DNA of 64,000 nucleotides from Paraescarpia echinospica (taxonomy: Eukaryota; Annelida; Polychaeta; Sabellida; Siboglinidae): the NCBI GenBank assembly GCA_020002185.1, contig CM034535.1, forward strand, positions 63,462,076 through 63,526,075, in the 5' to 3' direction. Each line of letters opens with the position of its first letter. The first letter of the stretch is position 1. The notes beneath the pieces are model-generated. The model did not search any database and was not told the origin of the DNA. It saw nothing but the letters and a program-made list of their open reading frames with translations. The translations under genes and the position numbers were made by a program. Of the stretch, positions 1-12,500 are shown one piece after another.

Positions 1-3000
1 GTGCAGTGTCACAGAAGTTAGGACGATGTGGGGTACAGTGTCGTATTAGTTAGGATGATGTGGGGTACAGTGTCGTAGTAGTTAAGAGGATGTGGGGTGC
101 AGTGTTATTGTACTTAGGAGGATGTAGGGTGCAGTGTCGTGTTAAATAGGAGGATGTGGGGTACAGGGTCGTAGTAGTTTGGAGGATGTGGGATGCAGTG
201 TCATAGTAGTTAGGAGGATGTGGGGTGCAGTGTCACAGAAGTTAGGACGATGTGGGGTACAGTGTCGTATTAGTTAGGATGATGTGGGGTACAGTGTCGT
301 AGTAGTTAAGAGGATGTGGGGTGCAGTGTTATTGTACTTAGGAGGATGTAGGGTGCAGTGTCGTGTTAAATAGGAGGATGTGGGGTACAGTGTCGTATTA
401 GTTAGGAGGATGTGGGATGCAGTGTCGTAGTAGTTAAGAGGATGTGGGGTGCAGTGGCGTATTAGTTAGGAGTATGTGGGGTGCAGTGTCACAGAAGTTA
501 GGACGATGTGGGGTACAGTGTCGTATTAGTTAGGATGATGTGGGGTACAGTGTCGTAGTAGTTAAGAGGATGTGGGGTGCAGTGTTATTGTACTTAGGAG
601 GATGTAGGGTGCAGTGTCGTGTTAAATAGGAGGATGTGGGGTACAGGGTCGTAGTAGTTTGGAGGATGTGGGATGCAGTGTCATAGTAGTTAGGAGGATG
701 TGGGGTGCAGTGTTATTGTACTTAGGAGGATGTAGGTTGCAGTGTCGTGTTAAATAGGAGGATGTGGGGTACAGGGTCGTAGTAGTTTGGAGGATGTGGG
801 ATGCAGTGTCATAGTAGTTAGGAGGATGTGGAGTGCAGTGTCACAGAAGTTAGGACGATGTGGGGTACAGTGTCGTATTAGTTAGGATGATGTGGGGTAC
901 AGTGTCGTAGTAGTTAAGAGGATGTGGGGTGCAGTGTTATTGTACTTAGGAGGATGTAGGGTGCAGTGTCGTGTTAAATAGGAGGATGTGGGGTACAGGG
1001 TCGTAGTAGTTTGGAGGATGTGGGATGCAGTGTCATAGTAGTTAGGAGGAAATGAGGTGCAGTGTTATTGTACTTAGGAGGATGTAGGGTGCAGTGTCGT
1101 GTTAAATAGGAGGATGTGGGGTACAGGGTCGTAGTAGTTTGGAGGATGTTGGATGCAGTGTCATAGTAGTTAGGAGGATGTGGGGTGTAGTGTCGTAGAA
1201 GATAGGAGGATGTGGGGTGCAGTCTTGTAGTAGTTAGGAGGATGTGGGGTGCAATGTCACATATGTAAGGAGGATGTGGGGTGCAGTGTCGTATTATTTA
1301 AGAGGACGTGGGGTGCAGTGTCGTATTAGTCAGGAAGATGTGGGGTGCATTGTCATATTAGTTAGGAGGATGTGGGGTGCAGTGTCATATTAGTTACGAG
1401 GATGGATGTGGGGTGCAGTGTCATATTAGTTAGGAGGATGTGGGGTGCATTGTCATAGTAGTTAGGAGGATGTGGGGTGTAGTGTCGTATTAGTTAAGAG
1501 GATTTTAGTTGCAGTGTCGTAGTAGTTAGGAGGATGTGGGGTGCTGTGTCGTATTAGTTAAGAGGATTTTAGTTGCAGTGTCGTAGTAGATAGGAGGATG
1601 TGGGGTGCAGTGTCGTATTAGTTAAGAGGATTTTAGTTGCAGTGTCGTAGTAGTTAGGAGGATGTGGGGTGCAGTGTCGTATTAGTTAAGAGGATTTTAG
1701 TTGCAGTGTCGTAGTAGTTAGGAGGATGTGGGGGTACAGTTTCATTGTAGAGAGGAAGATGTGGGGTGCAGATTCATATTAGTTAGGAAGATGTGGGGTG
1801 CAGTGTCATAGTAGTTAGGACGATGCGGGATGCAGTGTCACAGTATTTAGGAGGATGTGGGGTGCAGTGTAAAAGTAGTTATCAGATTATGTGGTGCAGT
1901 GTCGTAGTTGTCAAGAGGATGTGGGGTGCAGTGTCACAGAAGTTAGGAGGATGTAGGGTACAATGTCGTATTAGTTAGGAGGATGTGTGATGCAGAGTCG
2001 TAGTAGTTAAGAGGATGTGGGGTGCAGTGTCGTATTAGTTAAGAAGATGTGGAATGCAGTGTCGTATTAGTTAGGAGGATGTGCATTGTAGTGTCGTATT
2101 AGTTAGGAAGATGTGGAATGCAGTGTCGTATTAGTTAGGAGGATGTGCATTGTAGTGTCGTATTAGTTAGGAGGATGTGGGGTGCAGTGTCGTATTAGTT
2201 AGGAGGATGTGGGGTGTAGTGTCGTAGTAGTTAAGAGAATGTGGGATGCAGTGTCATAGTAGTTAGGAGGATGTGGGGTGCAGTGTCATAGTAGTTTGGA
2301 GGATGTGGGATGCAGTGTCATAGTAGTTAGGAGGATGTGGGGTGCAGTGTCATAGTAGTTTGGAGGATGTGGGATGCAGTGTCATAGTAGTTAGGAGGAT
2401 GTGGGGTGCAGTGTCATAGTAGTTAGGAGGATGTGGGGTGCAGTGTCATAGTAGTTAGGAGGATGTGGGATGCAGTGTCATAGTAGTTAGGAGGATGTGG
2501 GATGCAGTGTCATAGTAGTTAGGAGGATGTGGGGTGCAGTGTCATAGTAGTTTGGAGGATGTGGGATGCAGTGTCATAGTAGTTAGGAGGATATGAGGTG
2601 CAGTGTTATTGTACTTAGGAGGATGTAGGGTGCAGTGTCGTGTTAAATAGGAGGATGTGGGGTACAGTGTCGTAGTAGTTTGGAGGATGTGGGATGCAGT
2701 GTCATAGTAGTTAGGAGGATGTGGGGTGTAGTGTCGTAGAAGATAGGAGGATGTGGGGTGCAGTCTCGTAGTAGTTAGGAGGATGTGGGGTGCAATGTCA
2801 CAGAAGTATGGAGGATGTGGGGTGCAGTGTCGTATTATTTAAGAAGACGTGGGGTGCAGTGTCGTATTAGTCAGGAAGATGTGGGGTGCATTGTCATATT
2901 AGTTAGGAGGATGTGGGGTGCAGTGTCATATTAGTTACGAGGATGTGGGGTGCAGTGTCATATTAGTTAGGAGGATGTGGGGTGCATTGTCATAGTAGTT

Positions 3001-4727
3001 AGGAGGATGTGGGGTGTAGTGTCGTATTAGTTAAGAGGATTTTAGTTGCAGTGTCGTAGTAGTTAGGAGGATGTAGGGTGCAGTGTCGTATTAGTTAGGA
3101 GGATGTGGAGTGCAATGTCGTTGTAGTTAGGAGGATGTGGGGTGCAGTGTCGTATTAGTTAGGAGGATGTGAGGTGCAGTGTCATATTAGTTAGTAGGAT
3201 GTGGAGTGCAGTGTCGTAGTAGTTAGGAGGATGTGGAGTGCAGTGTCATAGTAGTTAGGAGGATGTGGGATGCAGTGTCCTAGTAGTTAGGAGGATGTGG
3301 GATGCAGTGTCGTAGTAGTTGGGAGGATGTGGAGTGCAGTGTCGTTGTAATTATGAGGATGTGAGGTGCAGTGTCATATTAGTTAGGAGGATGTGGAGTG
3401 CAGTGTCGTATTAGTTAGGAGGGTGTGGAGTGCAGTGTCGTTGTAGTTAGGAGGATGTGAGGTGCAGCGTCATATTAGTTAGGAGGATGTGGAGTGCAGT
3501 GTCGTATTAGTTAGGAGGATGTGGGGTGCAGTGTCATATTGGTTAGGAGGATGTGAGGTGCAGTGTCATATTAGTTAGGAGGATGTGAGGTGCAGTGTCG
3601 TATTAGTTAGGAGGATGTGGAGTGCAGTGTCGTAGTAGTTAGGAGGATGTGGGATGCAGTGTCGTATTAGTTAGGAGGATGTGGGATGCAGTGTCCTAGT
3701 ATTTAGGAGGATGTGAGGTACAGTGTCGTAGTATTTAGGAGGATGTGAGGTGCAGTGTCGTAGTAGTTAGGAGGATGTGGAGTGCAATGTCGTATTAGTT
3801 AAGAGGGTGTGAGGTGCAGTGTCATATTAGTTAGGAGGATGTGGGGTGCAGTGTCGTATTAGTTAGGAGGATGTGGAGTGCAGTGTCGTTGTAGTTAGGA
3901 GGATGTGGGATGCAGTGTCGTATTAGTTAGGTGGATGTGGGATGCAGTGTCGTATTAGTTAGGAGGATGTGGGATGCAGTGTCCTAGTAGTTAGGAGGAT
4001 GTGAGGTGCAGTGTCCTAGTAGATAGGAGGATGTGGGATGCAGTGTCGTATTAGTTAGGAGGATGTGGGATGCAGTGTCCTAGTAGTTAGGAGGATGTGA
4101 GGTGCAGTGGCGTAGTAGTTAAGAGGATGTGGAGTGCAGTGTCGTATTAGTTAGGAGGATGTGGAGTGCAGTGTCGTTGTCGTTAGGAGGATGTGGGGTG
4201 CAGTGTCGTATTAGTTAGGAGGATGTGGAGTGCAATGTCGTTGTAGTTAGGAGGATGTGGGGTGCAGTGTCGTATTAGTTAGGAGGATGTGAGGTGCAGT
4301 GTCATATTAGTTAGTAGGATGTGGAGTGCAGTGTCGTAGTAGTTAGGAGGATGTGGAGTGCAGTGTCATAGTAGTTAGGAGGATGTGGGATGCAGTGTCC
4401 TAGTAGTTAGGAGGATGTGGGATGCAGTGTCGTAGTAGTTGGGAGGATGTGGAGTGCAGTGTCGTTGTAGTTAGGAGGATGTGGGGTGCAGTGTCATATT
4501 AGTTAGTAGGTTGTGGAGTGCAGTGTCGTAGTAGTTAGGAGGATGTGGAGTGCAGTGTCATAGTAGTTAGGAGGATGTGGAATGCAGTGTCGTATTAGTT
4601 AGGAGGATGTGGGATGCAGTGTCGTATTAGTTAGGAGGATGTGGAGTGCAGTGTCGTATTAGTTAGGAGGATGTGGGATGCAGTGTCGTATTAGTTAGGA
4701 GGATGTGGAATGCAGTGTCGTATTAAT
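1..4727. repeat. 32-bp minisatellite array, about 148 copies
   Basis: The stretch is filled by a G-rich 32-bp monomer whose core reads aggaggatgtggggtgcagt followed by gtcgtattagtt-like sequence. Spacing stays at exact multiples of 32 (a diagnostic variant recurs at 1, 225, 481 and 833). The left part, to about 1200, and a stretch near 2600-2800 hold diverged multi-monomer cassettes; the right part is more uniform. The array enters from outside the window and ends abruptly near 4727. It lies upstream of an exon that starts in phase 1, so it is probably intronic. ORFs inside it are short because 32 is not a multiple of three. Confidence 0.97.
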
Positions 4728-5270
4728 GCACGCAGCTCGTAATAACAAGTATGTATAAGGCATACCAGGCTACAGTGTCCGCCACATGTGATACTCAGTG
4801 GATTAGTTAATACGATATCATATAGCGATTGCATCTATTATATATAGTTATGTACTAATTGTGAATGTATTCTAAATGTGTTTTTTCCATCAGCCATGTG
4901 GTAATAACCATTACGTCTAGCAACATTAAAACGCATACGATACAGGAAAGCAGCAACACCATTAGAAATTAGTCATGTTACTTATTTGTGGTATGTTAAT
5001 TATTGTTTGTCTATTCCATAATTATGGTTAATGAGATGTGAGAAATGAACTGCACCTTTTGTGCAAATGTTCTGTGTCGGGATGTTTATTTGTGCAAATG
5101 TTCTGTGTTGAGTTGTTTATCAAGTGTTGTAATGTTGGATTATATATTAAGTGATGTATTACATAAAGAAACAATGTTTTGACTTTCAATAATATAATAA
5201 CTTCTTTGTTCACAAGGCACTGGCTTGTTGTCTTGGATTACCATCATGTTTACTCTTGTTATCCGCTTAG
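4728..5270. other. Non-coding stretch, probable end of intron
   Basis: AT-rich single-copy sequence between the satellite and the first recognised exon. The only structure I see is a short direct duplication around 5063-5120 (tgcaaatgttctgtgt twice, about 34 bp apart). It ends in a usable acceptor (cgcttag) at 5270. Confidence 0.6.
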
Positions 5271-5410
5271 ATACTACGGCTGACACTGAGGCAAATGAAT
5301 GCCTAACCAATCCTTGTAACCCTTCGGGAACAAAACCAACCGGTTGTCAGGATCTCATATATGGGTACAAGTGCCCTTGCAAAGATGGATTCACAGGACA
5401 GAACTGTCAG
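5271..5410 (+). CDS. Exon 1 in window: EGF-like module 1
   Basis: It starts in phase 1 after an acceptor ending cgcttag and ends in phase 0 before gttggt. The protein has the six-cysteine EGF spacing, beginning NECLTNPC and ending GFTGQNC. The phase-1 start means at least one upstream exon lies before the window or is not recognised. Confidence 0.88.
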
Positions 5411-6516
5411 GTTGGTGCAATCTCTGCGGAACCGTGGTCACACCAGAAGGAAGACAAACCCACATTTTTTTTAAATGAACATACATAATTCGTAACGCAA
5501 AACATATCATTAAAATATTTAGCCATCATCTGAAAAGTAATGCTCATCCGTGATCGTTCGTTGTTAATTATTATATCATATTTTATGTAATTTCATATAC
5601 GTTTTTTTCATGTTTAGTCGTGTTACCCGTCGTTTGACAAATATATGATGCAAGTGGATGGACATTTATGATTTTGCAGATGATTGTTAACGGATGCGAG
5701 AGCAACCCATGTTACCACGGCGGCACCTGTCAGGAACAGGAGAACAAGTTCGAGTGCCACTGTCCTGTGGGATGGGAAGGAGCCCGGTGTGAAGTGATCA
5801 CAGACAACTGCCAATCAAACTCTTGTGAGAACGGGGCGATATGTCACAGCATATCCTCTGACTACTTCTGTCAGTAAGTCGCTTCCTGTCATGACACAAT
5901 GCGTAAACAATAATCCAAGATGCAAGTAAGTTGTTAATACACATGTCTGAACATGTGTGGTTGTAATTCGATAGTATATGTGAAATAAAATAAGGTTGTC
6001 GTACATAATAATATTGCCCTCCAAATTGGTAGAGGGATAGATAAAAATAACAAAGTGTGTAGGTCAATCCTTATCACAGTGACAAAAACAAAGCGACCTA
6101 GCCATTTACGCCCGCAGTGCGTGCTGCAATATAAAATGTACTCTGACTAAATGTTGAATGTCGCATATGTTCCACCAGGTGCGTGGGTCGGACGTTTGGA
6201 AAAAACTGCAGTCTTGAAGCAAACACCTGTCGCGATGCCAACCCATGTATGGGAGAGTCCAGTCTGTGTCTTGAAGTCGACGAAATAGCAACCTGCGAAT
6301 GTGCATTAAGTATGTATCTTCATGCCACTGTCAACATCACTGGAGAAATTTGGTAAGACTGGAGCTACTCATTAACAGTCCTCCTCCTGGATATTGTGGT
6401 AATATCGATTATTATTTTGAAACATCTATTCCAGAAATCATTGGCTACATTAAGAGGCGCAATAGCACTGAGATTAGATGTAGCCTTGTGTATACACACA
6501 CGCACACACACACGCA

Positions 6517-6566
<50 letters not shown>

Positions 6567-9500
6567 TGTGTGCTGTGTGCTGCGTGCTGCGTGCTGCGTG
6601 CTGCGTGCTGTGTGCTGCGTGCTACGTGCTGCGTGCTGCGTGCTGCGTGCTGCGTGCTGCGTGCTGCGTGCTGCGTGCTACGTGCTGCGTGCTGCGTGCT
6701 GCGTGCTGCGTGCTGCGTGCTGCGTGCTGTGTGCTGCGTGCTACGTGCTGCGTGCTGCGTGCTGCGTGCTGCTGTTACTCATTACATGTTCTCCATTATT
6801 CCGTTCCGTTGACACTGACGTCATACTATCAGATGCGGCCGACATATTGAGAACTGTGTTAATAATTCGGGTGGTTTGACATTTCAGCCAACACCGGCCC
6901 TGGATGTGAGTTGACCGCCGACTACTGCTCTGTGAAAGGACTATGTAAGAACGGCGGCACATGTAAACTGGTCTTCAATGGATACAAGTGTCACTGTGCT
7001 GAAGGCAAGTGTTTCTCAGCTAATGTTGGATATAGTTTCTATGTTTGTTATTTTTTGCACCCATAACTTTTTCACATTGGTATACGTAATTATAGTTAGG
7101 AAGAGAAGTTTGATTGACGCCAACAAGAAACATGGGAATGTAACAGCTCACCAGACAATATTGTGTTGAAACCAATGTATATGTGTCAATCATTATTTCA
7201 AAAGTAGGAATAATGTACATTTACCGTCATTTTTGTATGGTGTGGCTCTTTCAGTGGAACTCAGTCAGTCATTAGCATACTTGCGTGCACATATTGCCGA
7301 GCTGTGCTTGTCAATAATTGACTCAAACCACACTATTTTTATCTAGTCTTGCTTGCTATCGTCGTTGCATTAGTACTGCTTAAGGATTACTGTGTACACT
7401 GTACTTAAAACGACACCGTATCAACGTTTTGATTGTTAATGTTTCGTGCCGTCGAAAATGATCTAAGCAAAATAACTGTTTGTCTTTCACAACCATCTAC
7501 TCTTAATTGACTTCTGTTGTTTGTGTGCAGGGTTCCAGGGAGTCCAGTGTGAGACTCCAGTGAAGGGCTGCAGTGGCGTGACGTGTAAGAACGGAGGGAC
7601 ATGCATCAGCTCTGGAGGTCACAACTACTGCGAGTGTCCCGTGGACAAGGAAGGACACGACTGTGACAGAGGTGAGACAGTATTATGATTTTCTTATTTT
7701 TGGCTTGGCTTTGGGATCAAAAATTTAGACAGACAACTATAATACTACTTATTCGTTTTAAGAGTGACCAACCCTTTTGTGTTGATGCGCAACTGAGTTT
7801 GGCTTCCAATTATTTAGTTGCACAAGAAATGACTTTATTATTACTATTATGCAATAACGAGTCGTCATTACGTTATGAGTTATTTCAGCCAAATTCACAA
7901 CTTTATTAATAAGAATAATGGCATATAAAATTGTTGTGAGATAAACGTTATCTCGTACGCCTCGAAACATACTAATAATTGGTTATTACATTTTATTCCT
8001 TATTTTATTATTATTCGTGTAAGAACAAAATGTTAATGCATACAACGTAAGGAGAACGCTATGTAAATAGTATTTTGATTGTAAGAAGTTATTGGAAGAA
8101 ATGTTGCGGTAAATGAATGTATACAGTGCACAGTATGTTGAAACATGTGTAACACACTTTAAGTTAAACATCGTAAACTAGATTCCACGAAGAATAAGAA
8201 AAACACGATGTTTTATTTGACCCATCAAACTTTAAAACGTGTTACAAAACACCCATGTTAAATTATTAGGATAATAGTGCACGTCTATAAGTCTTCAAAG
8301 TTATACGTGGAATACATTAAGATTGCTATAACACATAGGGGCAAGGACAGTCTTCTTAGAGTGGGAGGGTCACTCCACACCGTACAACAATTTAACAACT
8401 TAATAATGTGCACCAGTGAAGCTTGATGATATTTCTACTCAAAACTAGACCTGTTTATCATCATTATTGGTGCCAGTGTTGTTTCAGCTGTCGATGCCGA
8501 CTATGACATGTTCTTCCACAACCCTGGCAAGGCAGGCTTGGTCAGCCAGGCCTATCCATTTGTGCTGAAGAATAGCGCCGTCACTATTGGCATGTGGGTG
8601 AGACTAGCAAGCAGCGAACTCAGCGGAACTGTCTTCTTTACCTTGTATGGATTAAGGTGAGTGGAAATAGCAGCAAAGAAACATTGATTCTCATTGTTCT
8701 GAGAGTCCACATTACATTGATGAGCTGGTAAGTCTTGGAATGATATTAACATTCATGTAATGGTATTGGTCATGTGATGATCATGTGACTAGCCGCTAAA
8801 GATGAACTGTCAGTAATAACCCTCAGTAAGTCTCATACGTTTGGTTAGCTACAGTGGGTAGTAAATAACCAATGTATTAAGCAACTATTTTGACTAGTTC
8901 ATGCAGTGAAATGCAATTCACAGTGCAAATTAGTCACAATTAACCTATGCCATGCTAACTAGGATCTTCATTATATTTGGCGTACTTTGATTTGGTCCAA
9001 ACTAGATAGATTAGTTGTCATAATTGCTGACGTGTTTTGGGATTCAGTCCTAGGAAACCAAAGGTGAAGAGTTTTGTATAGTGATCAAATGAGGTCATTG
9101 TAATAATACCGTGTGTCGTATTGTGTCACCTGTAATAAAAGCAAATGTCTGGTGAATTATGGTTTATTTACTTTATGTAGCAAGCGAGACATCAACGGCA
9201 AGCTGACAGAACTGGTCCAGATCTCGGACACGAAAGTCAAAATTGGTTTCTCTGGTATCACAGAAGAGAAATCGTTTGGTAATTATGTGCTGAAGTCAAC
9301 CAGGTGGTATTTTTTGACATTCACCTGGTCAGCAGAAAACGGCAAATTGGAAGTGCGACGAAACGGCATACGTGTTGCTCAGATACCGAGTTATGCGAAA
9401 GGACAGAAACTACCCGAATAGTAAGTAACGTTTTGATATGTCTGATTGTCATGCCGTTGTTAAAACAATGGTTTGACTATACCAATGTACGCAGACATTT

Positions 9501-12500
9501 CCCACTGTTATGTGATCTGGTTGAGTTCGTGAATGTATATGAACCTACTTTGACCTACCTGTAACCTAATACAATAAGTGATGTCCAAACGGATCACATT
9601 ATGTTCATATATACATATAATTATTGGTAGGCATCGCACCATTGTTGGGGCACTGAATGCATGCACTCGCCCTCTTTTTATCTATGGACTTGCACGTCTG
9701 ACGGACTACACATGTAACAGACGCTAAACGGCGTCCCCACTAATCCTCTCTCAACATATCCTATCTTTCTATGTTTATTTGCCGTTATATTAACTGGTGT
9801 AAAAATAGAGAGATGGGCAGGTGTTCTCACAGCGTGGCAAAAGGATTGGCTTCAATACACTGCGATACGATTTCTTTCATGTTAACAGTAAAGCAAGAAA
9901 CATACACACAGGCGTGCATACCCATACGAATAACCACCCACCCACCGCATGCAGATACAGTTAATTACTAATGATTTTCTAAAGAAAACTGCGCTACGTT
10001 TATTTCGCTGGATCATAGATTAATCACTGAAAGCATCCAACGTTGCGTCCAGGAGGAAAACGTTAACACGTCCACATGCCAACACACGCACACACACACA
10101 TACGTACACAGGCACACACGCGTGCACACACACGCGCCAACGCAACGCACGCACGCCCCTACCCCGCACGCATACGTGCGCCATTATAGTTAGATTATTA
10201 CGCATTTCCAATGTTTCGGTGGATGCTATATTGATCTTCAGCGTAATGACTGCAGTCGCAGCTCAATTCATCATCGGTTGTCTTTAATGCTCACTACACA
10301 ATGGCTGCATACAGATCCATTTCTCTCATTGCAGTGGTTGGATTGTAATCGGCTGTCAGTACGACACAGATAACTTCGCATGCAAAGACGGCGCCGGGTT
10401 TGATGGCTACATCAGCCGCGTGGAAATCTGGAATCGCGTGCTCTCGCGTTCACCTGAGATAGAACAATTGACAGAAGGCCGTACCAATGCCATATCGACT
10501 GGCCGTATTCTCCGCTGGACAGGCTACTTGATGTATGCTGGAGTACACATCTTGCGTCCAAGCACCGCAGGCGATGTTGTCCAGGCACAAGGTAAATTAC
10601 ATTGGAAAGGTAATTGTTTAAATTGGAACATCGTGTCATAGACTCGTTTTTCATATTCTTGGCTTTCTATTTGTGGAATGATTGTCCGTTTGCCTGGGTT
10701 TGGTGCAATATACCTGTTCCTTTGTGATAATGGTTGATTATGGCTTATCTGCAGACAATCAAATGGCGCTGTGTGCAAGAGTTGAGAAAGAATGGTCTGA
10801 AAATGGTGTCACGTCTGTAGTGACACTAGTAGTTAGTCTTGTCCAAAGTCTACCATTTCTTCTACAGCTGATGGCACACATACATTGACACGTGTCCCAC
10901 ATCGTGTTTTTGATGGGACACATCTATTTTATTTAAAGAAGATTATATACCGCTAACAGCAGCATCACACATATATGACTGCATTGTAGACAACAACCTG
11001 ACCAATCATTAGTTTTTTATGACTGATTTATTATTTATTTTTATTGAATTTTTCGTGAAATGTTCGTTTGTTTCGGCTGAACAAAATACGTTTCCATATT
11101 GCAATTGTATAGTGGTCACACGCACAGTTAACATCAACATGATGATTTATATTGGCCACATCATTGTAATTAAATATACTTAAAGATTATGGCATAGAAA
11201 TTCTTATACACCGATACTGTCATTGTCTTTAACGTTATGATGCGCATGTAGTGTTTCTGTGATATACCTTCAGCAAGTCGTCCGTCACTCATCACCTGTC
11301 CCGACACTTTCCATGTGACAAACAGCGACCGTCAGACTCTGGTGAACTGGCCGGAGCCAACAACGACTGGCGAGTTGGCCGGATCAGCCCGATCTGTCTT
11401 CGCAAACAGTACGTCAACTAGACAGTATACTCTTCATTGGGAACATGTTCCATTGTAGCAGCTCACTTTTTTTTAAAGACAACTGTCATCTACAAATGAG
11501 AAGACAAGTGTCGACATGCCGGGATGACATTAGCTCTTTTTAAGACCACCAATGAAAAAAATCAGTGTCGGCTGATTGTGTCATCTGTATCAGTATGAGT
11601 TTATATATTATAATCGTACTGTGGAGAGTTGCTATGATTTATGCCTTCATTACATGCGTCCGACGAACGGTACAACGTTGTTGTGCTAAAAATAATTTCT
11701 AGTTTTGGTGCAAATATTTATTGTACGATATTTAACCTTAAAACACAAAGAACTCTTGAAATATGGGGTGTTTTGAAACAAAAATAGAGGGGTTGCGTTA
11801 AACTCGTGGGTTCATAGATTAATCTCTAAAAATTTGGCACCCGAGGTGCAAGCTGTCTAAGATGAAAATGTTAACATATATACATGCGGTTGATTATAGT
11901 AAGATACTACACCTTGTGTTTTGTTGTCAGACAAAGTGTACCTCTGGGGACGATACCGCAACACGTACGTTGTGTATGACAAGGACGGCAATGCAGACGC
12001 ATGCAGTTTTGACGTGTTTGTCAGGAGTGAGTACCAAGCGTGTCTTCTGTATCTTTCTGTATCATTCTCCAAACGTTGATGCAATTCTGAATCGAGCTCC
12101 CTCAAATGACGTTGAACGGAGCATGTGACCAGCAGAGAGCCTCCGTTTGGAAATAGTGTATTAATACAACATTCACATCAGGATTAATTTCAATGTTTAA
12201 TTGATAATTTGTTAATTCACTTAACTCAATTAACTTAATTTGATATAATTAATTATCTTCATCAAAATACAAAACTGAATTTAATCGAATTAATTACGTT
12301 TTATGGAAGAGGTTATTTGATTTATACATTGTCAATTAACTTTCAATTAACTAACTTTTAACTGGCGATTATCACTGACGTACTCTAAGTAAATAAAGTT
12401 TGATGATCATTCTGCACATTAAACGCAGCCAATGAACACATTTCACCCAACCGATATCAAAGAAAGTTTTTCATCACGTCCAGGCAATCGTTTTAACAGT

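Noticed and set aside
1..4727. CRISPR-like array
   Set aside because: There are no spacers; the monomers are contiguous and the DNA is eukaryotic. The same applies to the other satellites.
6299..6879. Cysteine-rich ORFs over the GTGCTGC repeat
   Set aside because: They are products of a 7-bp microsatellite that stays open in three frames; they lie in an intron.
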